The notes below the pieces were generated by a model. The model saw only the letters and a list, made by a program, of their open reading frames with translations. It had not been told where the DNA came from and did no database searches. A DNA stretch of 35,087 nucleotides, from positions 1 through 35,087 of the forward strand of contig JAQWSL010000086.1 of assembly GCA_029243225.1 (NCBI GenBank). Reading direction: 5' to 3'. Made by a program: the position numbers and the translations under genes. Origin of the DNA: Flavobacteriales bacterium (GTDB taxonomy: Bacteria > Bacteroidota > Bacteroidia > Flavobacteriales_D > Parvicellaceae). Shown here piece by piece: positions 17,711-24,091 of this stretch (position 1 is its first letter; each line of letters starts with the position of its first letter).

Positions 17711-18253
17711 CTAATTATTTGAATTAAAAAAATCTAATAATTCGGCTTCGGATTTTTGCATTAAATCGCTTTCCAAGTATGCTTTCATACTTATTGAAAT
17801 GGAATCATTTGGGTATAACTCAATGAGTTCTTGATACGCTAGAATACTTTGCTTTTTCTTTTGAAGAATATCATCTAATATTCGAGCCCTATTAAATAAA
17901 TATATAGAAGCTTTTTCAGATTCAGGAAAATTTCTTTGAGCAAGATACAAGTAATTAACCGCATCATTGTATAAACCTCCTATTTCAGCTCCTAAAGCAG
18001 CCATTTCATATACTCTCTCAAGTAATGTGTCAGATGGATTTGAAGCAATATATGCTTGAGACAACATTAACAAATCTTTTCCTTTTTTAGAAATTTTTTG
18101 AGATTTCCCAACTACAACATCATTAAAAATAGTTTTTTCAATAGCTAAAAGTTCATTGAAAGCTGTGTTTTCCTTAAAACCTTCTGATTTACTATTTTTA
18201 GTTTCACATGAAAATAATACAATTAAAAAAAACATACATATTAAAAATCTCAT
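17711..18253 (-). CDS. Small TPR-like lipoprotein
   Basis: A 180-residue predicted lipoprotein: hydrophobic signal, then LFSC with the lipidated Cys at residue 16, followed by a polar ETKNSKSEG linker. The remainder is helical and reads as tetratricopeptide-like pairs (AVNYLYLAQRNFPES near 95-109 and AILAYQEL-type helix SILAYQELIELYPNDS near 135-150). Such proteins scaffold periplasmic or outer-membrane complexes. It starts at ATG 18253, six bases after the def stop, so it is probably cotranscribed with def. Its function is unknown; the tetratricopeptide assignment is moderate because the repeats are degenerate. Confidence 0.78.
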   Translation of the reverse strand: MRFLICMFFLIVLFSCETKNSKSEGFKENTAFNELLAIEKTIFNDVVVGKSQKISKKGKDLLMLSQAYIASNPSDTLLERVYEMAALGAEIGGLYNDAVNYLYLAQRNFPESEKASIYLFNRARILDDILQKKKQSILAYQELIELYPNDSISISMKAYLESDLMQKSEAELLDFFNSNN

Positions 18254-18259
18254 TACTAT

Positions 18260-18841
18260 CTATTTTAAAAATTTCATTCTATAATCTACATCAACTTTAC
18301 CCTTTGAAATATCCGTGAATTTTCTTTTCAATAATCGTTTTTTAAGAGGGTTTAAATAATCAGTAAAAAGCACACCTTCAATATGATCGTATTCATGTTG
18401 AATTATTCTTGCTCCTACTCCTTTAAATATTTCTTCTTTAAATTCCCAATCTTGATTAAAGTAAGATATTTTAATTTCACTCTCTCTTATAACATCTTCT
18501 CGAATACCTGGAATACTCAAACATCCTTCTGAAAAAGGCCACTTTTCACCAGACTGATCTTCAATAATGGGATTAATAAAGACTTTTTTTAAACTTTTAA
18601 GTCTTTTGAAATCAATTTTTTCAATTTTATTCTCTGGCTCTTCTTCAGAAAAGGGTGTAGCATCAACTACAAATAAACGAATAGATTTACCAATTTGAGG
18701 TGCAGCAAGACCAACACCTTTTGCAGCATACATGGTTTGAAACATGTCTTCAATTAGAACAGAAACATCTTCTCCTTCATTTATTTCATCACATTCCTTT
18801 CTTAAAACAGAATGACCATATGCAACAATTGGGTAAATCAT
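18260..18841 (-). CDS. def: Peptide deformylase
   Basis: A 193-residue metal enzyme that removes the N-formyl group from nascent proteins at the ribosome exit. All three family motifs are intact: GVGLAAPQ (42-49), EGCLS (105-109, metal ligand Cys107) and HEYDH (149-153, ligands His149 and His153, catalytic Glu150). An insert of about ten residues (EEEPENKIEKIDFKRLK, near 66-82) between motifs 1 and 2 is common in Bacteroidota. The start is ATG 18841, 36 bases after the dnaX stop. The two genes may be cotranscribed, although a -7-like element lies directly before the def start codon. Confidence 0.97.
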   Translation of the reverse strand: MIYPIVAYGHSVLRKECDEINEGEDVSVLIEDMFQTMYAAKGVGLAAPQIGKSIRLFVVDATPFSEEEPENKIEKIDFKRLKSLKKVFINPIIEDQSGEKWPFSEGCLSIPGIREDVIRESEIKISYFNQDWEFKEEIFKGVGARIIQHEYDHIEGVLFTDYLNPLKKRLLKRKFTDISKGKVDVDYRMKFLK

Positions 18842-18845
18842 TTAA

Positions 18846-18874
18846 CAAATATAATAACTGCTATGATAATTAAA
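18846..18874 (-). promoter_or_regulatory. Possible promoter immediately before def
   Basis: On the minus strand TATATTTG (18846-18853) matches TANNTTTG exactly and TTTA (18871-18874) lies 17 bases upstream. Only four bases separate the element from the def ATG, so transcription would begin at or within the start codon; the message would be leaderless, or the element is fortuitous. Confidence 0.3.
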
Positions 18875-18877
18875 TTG

Positions 18878-20628
18878 TTAATATTCAATATCTAAATTAA
18901 ATTGTTCTCTTAGAATATCTAAATCAGGATTTTTCTCCACCATTTTAAGAAATTTATCTTTACTCCCTAAGTGCACCTTTACAGTTTCATCTAAAGCAAG
19001 CACATTAATATTTAGTTGAATGCTGTAATTATCTAATGACTTACGAATAAAGCTCATGAAATCTTGGCTCTGTTGTTGAAACTCTATTTTTTGCAATTCA
19101 CTATCAACATCAAAATCTATAGTAAAATCTTTAGAATTTAGCTTTGGTTTATATTTATTTAAAGTTGCGTGCATCCCGCCTTTGCCCTTAGCTTTTAATT
19201 GTTCTGAAAATTCAATCCAAAACTTCATTAATTCTTCATAAGTAAAAGCAGAAGATGGTTTATTTGACATGTCTTGTTCTTCAACCTGAATGGCATTTTT
19301 CTTTTTTAATATTTCTTGGGTTTTGTAAATAGAAGTCGAAGGAATTCTAGATTTTAATTTTTTATTTTTTACTGGGAGAGCATGATGAAATTCTTTTTTT
19401 GAAGGAGCTTGAGTTGAAACAATATCATTTGAATCTTCGGGATTTTCAGTTTGTCCCTTTTGTATTTCTTTTAAACTTTCTTTTGAAGGAACCTCTTCTT
19501 TAGTAGCTCTTAATTGATTTAAAACTAATGGAGGAATTATTTCAAATTTATTGACTTTTTTTTTTCAGCCGACAAATTCAGAGATGCAAGTTTCATTAAA
19601 GTTAACTCAACATGCAATCTTTGGTTTTTACTAATTTTGTATTGAACATCCGCTTCTCCAATTATGTTTAGCGAATCGACAATGTCTTTTGGTTTTATTA
19701 ACGCACATTGTTCCTGATATTTTTCCTTAACAGCATCGCTACATTCAAGAAGAGATAAAGTTGACACATCTTTACAAACCAAAAGATTTCGCATGTGATT
19801 ACCTAAGCCATTTAAAAACAACTGCCCATCAAAACCATTTAACAGAATCTCATTAAACAACAATAAGCAAGAATGAATGTCATTTTCATTAAATGACTGA
19901 GTCATTTTGAAAAAATATTCATGATCTAAAATGTTTAAATTCTTAATAACAGCATCATAAGTAATGTCTTTGTTACAAAAATTAACCATTTGATCAAATA
20001 ATGAAAGTGCATCTCTTAAAGCTCCATCAGCTTTTTCTGCTATAACCAATAAAGCTTGGTAGTCAGTTTTAACATTTTCTTTATCAGCAATCATTTTTAA
20101 ATGATCAGCAATGTCATTTATGGTTATTCTGGAAAAATCATAAACTTGGCACCTAGATAAAATTGTTGGTATAATTTTATGTTTTTCTGTTGTTGCTAAA
20201 ATGAAAACGGCATGTTTCGGAGGTTCTTCCAATGTTTTTAAAAATGCATTAAAAGCACTTTGAGAGAGCATGTGTACCTCATCGATAATATGAACCTTAT
20301 AATCACCAATTTGAGGTGGAATACGCACTTGATCTGTAATGTTTCTAATGTCATCAACAGAATTATTTGAGGCAGCATCTAACTCAAAAATATTGTACGA
20401 GAAATCATCTTGAGCACTACCAATAGATTGATTAATTGATTTAGCAAAAATTCTAGCAATAGTAGTTTTCCCTACACCTCTGGGACCACAAAACAAATAA
20501 GCCTTTGCTAGCTGATTAGTTTCGATAGCCTGTTTTAAAGTTGTAGTGATAGTTTTCTGTCCTACAACAGCATCCCATTCTGAGGGTCTATATTTTAAGG
20601 CTGATACTATAAAATTTTCTTCTGACAT
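18878..20628 (-). CDS. dnaX: DNA polymerase III subunit tau, in two frames joined by -1 shift
   Basis: This is the clamp-loader ATPase and polymerase-organising subunit. The AAA+ part shows Walker A GPRGVGKT (48-55), Walker B IIDEVH (114-119), LATTE and the SRC sensor motif (158-160). After residue 358 a -1 shift in the ten-A run continues into a frame that stays open with no stop to 18878, reading VNKFEIIPPL and onward. I translated this junction through to the ATG at 19270 and found no stop. The C-terminal domain (AFTYEELMKFWIEFSEQL to QFNLDIEY) is the usual end of Flavobacteriales DnaX. The joined product is 583 residues, a normal size. ATG 20628 is preferred over the TTG at 20640, which lies inside the promoter element. 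The CX8CXXC-type zinc cysteines of E. coli DnaX are absent. The gene is real; whether the shift is biological or a base-call error is open. Confidence 0.85.
19537..20628 (-). CDS. dnaX: DnaX short form (gamma-like), unshifted reading
   Basis: Reading straight through from ATG 20628 without a shift gives 363 residues. It contains the whole AAA+ module and the clamp-loader oligomerisation domain (to about residue 350), then ends with SINLK and TAA five codons after the slippery run. This corresponds closely to gamma of E. coli, which keeps domains I-III and lacks the parts that bind DnaB and the polymerase. In E. coli gamma is the shifted product; here it would be the unshifted one. If the ten-A run is a sequencing error, this short form would not exist. 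Confidence 0.5.
   Translation of the reverse strand: MSEENFIVSALKYRPSEWDAVVGQKTITTTLKQAIETNQLAKAYLFCGPRGVGKTTIARIFAKSINQSIGSAQDDFSYNIFELDAASNNSVDDIRNITDQVRIPPQIGDYKVHIIDEVHMLSQSAFNAFLKTLEEPPKHAVFILATTEKHKIIPTILSRCQVYDFSRITINDIADHLKMIADKENVKTDYQALLVIAEKADGALRDALSLFDQMVNFCNKDITYDAVIKNLNILDHEYFFKMTQSFNENDIHSCLLLFNEILLNGFDGQLFLNGLGNHMRNLLVCKDVSTLSLLECSDAVKEKYQEQCALIKPKDIVDSLNIIGEADVQYKISKNQRLHVELTLMKLASLNLSAEKKKSINLK
19555..19565 (-). other. dnaX: Slippery A-run in dnaX (A AAA AAG heptamer)
   Basis: On the minus strand ten A (19565-19556) are followed by G at 19555. In the reading frame this is GAA AAA AAA AAG TCA, so the heptamer A AAA AAG (19561-19555) is in the correct phase for tandem -1 slippage, after which GTC is read. 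The run could equally promote slippage by RNA polymerase, as known for Thermus thermophilus dnaX. No strong stem-loop is visible in the following 50 AT-rich bases and no Shine-Dalgarno-like stimulator is evident upstream, which slightly favours transcriptional slippage over ribosomal shifting. Confidence 0.6.
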
Positions 20629-20637
20629 AAGATTTAA

Positions 20638-20668
20638 CAAATATATAAGATAGAATTATCCTACCAAA
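20638..20668 (-). promoter_or_regulatory. Strong Bacteroidota-type promoter for dnaX
   Basis: On the minus strand TTTG (20665-20668), a spacer of exactly 19 bases and TATATTTG (20638-20645) form a full match to the Bacteroidota TTTG/TANNTTTG promoter. The dnaX ATG lies nine bases after the -7 element, so the transcript should have only about three untranslated bases. Confidence 0.7.
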
Positions 20669-20725
20669 AGCTTAATGAAATATTGCAAATAATAGTTATT
20701 AACATATAAAAACTAAATTATTCTA

Positions 20726-20752
20726 TTTGTTAGAGAAAAAATATTAAATTTG
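20726..20752 (+). promoter_or_regulatory. Promoter for rpsF-rpsR-rplI
   Basis: TTTG (20726-20729) and TAAATTTG (20745-20752, exact TANNTTTG) with a 15-base spacer precede the rpsF ATG by 34 bases. The spacer equals that at trxB and is shorter than the range described for Flavobacterium. Position and match make it the likely ribosomal-protein promoter. Confidence 0.55.
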
Positions 20753-20786
20753 CAACCTTATTAAAATTAACCAATAAATAAACAAC

Positions 20787-21137
20787 ATGAACAATTACGA
20801 AACTGTTTTCATTTTAACTCCCGTTTTGTCTGAAGATCAGACAAAGGAAGCAGTCGGAAAATTCAAAAAGACATTAAAAAGTTGTGGTGCTAAATTAAAA
20901 TTTGATGAAGCTTGGGGCCTTAAAAAGCTAGCTTATCCAATTCAAAAAAAGTCCACAGGGTTTTACTTCTTATTTGAGTTCGAAGCTGAAGGAGATGCAA
21001 TCAACAAACTTGAAGTAGAATTCAAAAGAGATGAGCGAGTAATGAGATTTTTAACCATGAAAATGGACAAAGATCACGTTGCATACGCTGAAAAAAGAAG
21101 AGGTATAATGGCAGAAAAAAAATCTGCTAAAGCTTAA
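20787..21137 (+). CDS. rpsF: 30S ribosomal protein S6 (bS6)
   Basis: A 116-residue ribosomal protein that binds the 30S platform with S18. It opens with [17 protein letters not shown] and contains [25 protein letters not shown] (about 44-68) and the [13 protein letters not shown] segment typical of S6, followed by a short basic and acidic tail. Start ATG 20787, preceded by an AT-rich leader without Shine-Dalgarno. It is the first gene of rpsF-rpsR-rplI; ssb, which sits between rpsF and rpsR in proteobacteria and Bacillus, is not here. It is divergent from dnaX across 158 bases that hold both promoters. Confidence 0.97.
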   Translation: MNNYETVFILTPVLSEDQTKEAVGKFKKTLKSCGAKLKFDEAWGLKKLAYPIQKKSTGFYFLFEFEAEGDAINKLEVEFKRDERVMRFLTMKMDKDHVAYAEKRRGIMAEKKSAKA

Positions 21138-21157
21138 AACTATTAAAACTTTTAAAA

Positions 21158-21427
21158 ATGGCTGAAAATCAATCAGAAATTAGATACTTAAACCCAATTA
21201 ACATTGAGGTTACTAAAACCAAATATTGTAGGTTTAAAAAATCAGGAATTAAATTTATTGACTACAAAGATCCAAAATTCCTTATTAAGTTTATCAATGA
21301 ACAAGGTAAGTTATTACCAAGAAGGTTAACTGGAACTTCTGCTAAATACCAAAAAAAGGTGTCTCAAGCTGTTAAGCGTGCTCGTCACCTTGCAATCTTA
21401 CCTTATGTTGTAGATCAATTAAAATAA
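21158..21427 (+). CDS. rpsR: 30S ribosomal protein S18 (bS18)
   Basis: An 89-residue basic protein that pairs with S6 on the small subunit. The core reads [41 protein letters not shown] and [12 protein letters not shown], all diagnostic of S18. The first Cys (residue 23) is the remnant of the older zinc site and the other cysteines have been lost, as in many bacteria. It lies 20 bases after rpsF and 11 bases before rplI, clearly in the same transcript. Confidence 0.97.
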   Translation: MAENQSEIRYLNPINIEVTKTKYCRFKKSGIKFIDYKDPKFLIKFINEQGKLLPRRLTGTSAKYQKKVSQAVKRARHLAILPYVVDQLK

Positions 21428-21438
21428 TAACAGGAATC

Positions 21439-21885
21439 ATGGAAATTTTATTAAAGAAAAACTTTGAATCCTTAGGAGAAAAAAATGACATCGTAACTGT
21501 TAAAAATGGTTATGCTAGAAATTATTTATTTCCTAATGGAATTGCAATTTTAGCAACTGATTCAGTGAAAAAAATGCAAGCTGAAACACTTAAACAAAGA
21601 GCTCATAAAGAAGTTAAATTGAAAGATGAAGCTGAAAAACTATCTAAACTAATTAAAAAAGCTTCCATTGTAGTAGCTGCTAAAGTTGGTGAAAATGGTA
21701 AAATATTTGGATCTGTTTCTTCTATTCAACTTGTTGACTCACTTAAAGCATTAGGACACGATATTGACAGAAAAAGTATTAAACTTTCAAATGACAATAT
21801 TAAGTCTATAGGCAAATACACTGCTGATATAAAGCTTCACAAAGAAGTTTCTGTGAATGTAGAGTTTGAAGTTGCTGAAGGATAA
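21439..21885 (+). CDS. rplI: 50S ribosomal protein L9 (bL9)
   Basis: A 148-residue large-subunit protein. The N-terminal RNA-binding domain shows MEILLKKNFESLGEKNDIVTVKNGYARNYLFP-type sequence (residues 1-32), including the conserved GYARNYLFPNGIA; a long connecting helix (about 45-80, charged) and the C-terminal domain (GKIFGSVSSIQLVDSL, then KSIGKYTADIKLH) follow. It is the last gene of the operon and is followed 26 bases later by a strong hairpin terminator. Confidence 0.97.
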   Translation: MEILLKKNFESLGEKNDIVTVKNGYARNYLFPNGIAILATDSVKKMQAETLKQRAHKEVKLKDEAEKLSKLIKKASIVVAAKVGENGKIFGSVSSIQLVDSLKALGHDIDRKSIKLSNDNIKSIGKYTADIKLHKEVSVNVEFEVAEG

Positions 21886-21907
21886 ATTAATTACTTTTCA
21901 AATCAAA

Positions 21908-23806
21908 TTACAAAGCCTGTCTTAGACGGGCTTTTTTTATTCTATAAAAACCAAAACACATTAAAAACAAACCTGTTATTAACAGAACACATCCTGACCA
22001 AAAACAAAAGAAACTATTAAACTCAAACGCAGCTTTTCTATTAGCTTTTTCGAAATCAATCTTTGCAATCTGATTTACATTCGATTTCAAAGGTTCTTTG
22101 ATTTCAAAAATTGGATGCAATTCTTTATCAGAATCACCAGAAATAAGTTTTTCTCTACAAGTATCTAAATCAGACCAGCTAACAAATTTAAATGGACCAT
22201 CATCTAAAGCTTCAACAGTAAAAGAAGTTCCTTTTAAATAACTACCTGAATAAGGTAAACACAAAGGTAAATTATCATTCACATTAATTCTACCAGAATT
22301 CCCTTTTACAGTTAAACTGAACCAACCTTTTAAATCAAAAATTCTTAGCAATTCATTTCTCACAAAATCATACCTTAACTTTGAAAAATGATTAAGCTCT
22401 TGAACTTTTGACTCCCACTTACTTAGTGATTGAGGTACGTTCCTCAAATGGCTATTTATCGGTTCATTTGGCCTTGGCAATTCAAATTGATACATTTTTT
22501 TAAAATAATTAACCGCATACACAATCGTATCTTTATGTAAAGATGTATTTAGCAAATGACTGTATTGAACTAAAAATTGATTTTTAAAAACTTCATTACT
22601 CATTAGTTTTCGTAAATACCTAGTACTCCAAGGAGGATTGTACCAATGCTCATCATTTACACTTAAGCTGTGCTGTAAAAACGATCTTTTGTAATTTCCA
22701 TATCCATGATCAGTATCATATAATATCATCCTGAATCTACCATCGTTCATTGTCGAATTCCAATACCTTATATTTCCTCTAGAATCAGCATTATTAATAA
22801 ATAATTGAAAGATTCTGTAATTCATGTAATTTCTTAAGTCTAAAAACTCTCCTGCCTGTAGGTATGCCAAGCTATCCATTTCTTTTAATCTATAGAACCA
22901 ACGATACATTTTCATGAAAGTCTTTGATGAACCCTGTTGCCTAACCCATTTGCCCATTATTATATTAACACTATCAGCATCAAATCCTTTGTTGTATTTT
23001 AAATAATGCTCATTTACTTTCTCTCTTAAATTATAAACCCCCCAATAGGAGCCGTTAACGTAAAGATGAATGGGCTGATAATCCATGTAATCTAACCCAA
23101 TGTTTCTAATCAAGTGTGCACTTAAAACATCTTTAAAACGAGTTCCTTTATAATCATTTCCAGATGCTCTTATCACTAATTGCTTATGCTTTTTCAATGA
23201 TTTATTTTTAAAAAAAGAATGCTTAAATAATTTTGAACCGTATTTATTTCTAGCTATTAGTTTTAAAGATTTATCAGGGTTTGCTCGAGTTGATTCACCA
23301 AAAAGCTTGAGTCCACAATTTTGATTTAGAATAAGCGAATCTTCTATATAAATAATAGAAACTGATTTCTCCCACTTTTTGTGATAATTACAATTTTTAA
23401 AATGTCCATTAGAATCTTTATAGGCACCCTCCCCTTTTGCAAACAAACCTTTTTTATCACTCCACAAATCTTCCTTATCTATAGAAATTGAAAGAACAGG
23501 AAATTTCTTAGAAAAATTGATTAAATAAAATGAATTAATAACAGTATCCAAAAGATGTCCATTTCGCTTCATTCTCGCCTTAAACAAAACTGTTTTATCA
23601 ATTAGAAGAGAATCTTTAAAAACTTTGGAATATTTATTTGGAATTTTACCATCAAGCGTGTAGTAAAGCTCATCAAAATCTCCATGAACAATTAATTGAA
23701 TTGAATCTTCGTATTTACCCGAAACATGGTTAAAGCTAACAACATCTTGACCAACTGCGTTTAAAGCAACTACAAAAAGAAAGCAAGAAACTAACTTTTT
23801 AAACAT
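21908..23806 (-). CDS. CotH kinase family protein with C-terminal membrane anchor
   Basis: A 632-residue exported protein. A signal peptide (about 1-19, ending NAVGQ) is followed by a chitobiase-C-like beta domain (YYTLDGKIPNKYSKVFKDS, about 45-65), then the CotH kinase-like region (about 90-450) with LFGESTRANPDKSLKL, IRASGNDYKGTRFKDVLS, YNLREKVNEHYL and the metal-binding YDTDHGYG (Asp364, Asp366). After it comes an InlB-B-repeat-like domain (about 500-565) and a transmembrane helix near 595-622 ending in KKARLRQAL. CotH proteins phosphorylate coat or surface proteins in Bacillus; in Bacteroidota they are surface proteins of unknown targets. The ATG at 23806 is chosen over the adjacent TTG. 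A C-terminal anchor with a basic tail is unusual, since a T9SS tail would be expected. It converges on rplI. Confidence 0.87.
   Translation of the reverse strand: MFKKLVSCFLFVVALNAVGQDVVSFNHVSGKYEDSIQLIVHGDFDELYYTLDGKIPNKYSKVFKDSLLIDKTVLFKARMKRNGHLLDTVINSFYLINFSKKFPVLSISIDKEDLWSDKKGLFAKGEGAYKDSNGHFKNCNYHKKWEKSVSIIYIEDSLILNQNCGLKLFGESTRANPDKSLKLIARNKYGSKLFKHSFFKNKSLKKHKQLVIRASGNDYKGTRFKDVLSAHLIRNIGLDYMDYQPIHLYVNGSYWGVYNLREKVNEHYLKYNKGFDADSVNIIMGKWVRQQGSSKTFMKMYRWFYRLKEMDSLAYLQAGEFLDLRNYMNYRIFQLFINNADSRGNIRYWNSTMNDGRFRMILYDTDHGYGNYKRSFLQHSLSVNDEHWYNPPWSTRYLRKLMSNEVFKNQFLVQYSHLLNTSLHKDTIVYAVNYFKKMYQFELPRPNEPINSHLRNVPQSLSKWESKVQELNHFSKLRYDFVRNELLRIFDLKGWFSLTVKGNSGRINVNDNLPLCLPYSGSYLKGTSFTVEALDDGPFKFVSWSDLDTCREKLISGDSDKELHPIFEIKEPLKSNVNQIAKIDFEKANRKAAFEFNSFFCFWSGCVLLITGLFLMCFGFYRIKKARLRQAL
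21912..21938 (+). terminator. Rho-independent terminator after rplI
   Basis: AAAGCCTGTC (21912-21921) and GACGGGCTTT (21925-21934) form a ten-pair stem with one T-G wobble and a TTA loop, running into an unbroken T-tract to 21938. It ends the rpsF-rpsR-rplI transcript. It overlaps the last codons of the convergent gene and lacks a T-tract on the other strand, so it acts only for the plus strand. Confidence 0.9.
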
Positions 23807-23819
23807 CAATCTAATTTAA

Positions 23820-23862
23820 CTAGTAATTATTGAATTAAATAGATTAAGTGCTAGTAGTTATT
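23820..23862. repeat. Imperfect 12-base direct repeat upstream of CotH gene
   Basis: CTAGTAATTATT (23820-23831) and CTAGTAGTTATT (23851-23862) differ at one base and are 31 bases apart start to start, about three helix turns, within the 285-base AT-rich gap between the divergent CotH-like and efflux genes. They could be regulator sites. Apart from this and the efflux promoter I see nothing in that gap. Confidence 0.3.
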
Positions 23863-24036
23863 AATATAATAATCTTAATAGATTCTAATAAAGTTTGTTA
23901 AAGAATTAATGATCAAATTTATTATAACAAAATAGCATAAAATTTTGAAGGTTATTTTCACAATATATCTACAAATAAAATATTCGGTTTTTTAAATGAA
24001 ATACCTTTAACATTGTTTAGAAACCACTTATAACTT

Positions 24037-24071
24037 TTTGACTATTAATGTCTTGATTGTGATTAAATTTG
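24037..24071 (+). promoter_or_regulatory. Promoter for the RND efflux operon
   Basis: TTTG (24037-24040), a 23-base spacer and TAAATTTG (24064-24071, exact TANNTTTG) precede the ATG at 24092 by 20 bases. The spacer is at the long end of the described range. The transcript would have a leader of about 14 bases, which supports ATG 24092 rather than the earlier in-frame TTG at 24038. Confidence 0.5.
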
Positions 24072-24091
24072 ATGTAAAGAAATATGTCATT

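Noticed and set aside
18878-19270. Stand-alone 130-residue gene starting at ATG 19270.
   Set aside because: The same frame is open upstream to the A-run at 19555 and the protein is the usual DnaX C-terminal domain, so it is the end of tau rather than a separate gene.
23807-24091. tRNA or small RNA gene in the longest intergenic gap.
   Set aside because: The sequence is very AT-rich with no cloverleaf, CCA end or GC-rich hairpin.
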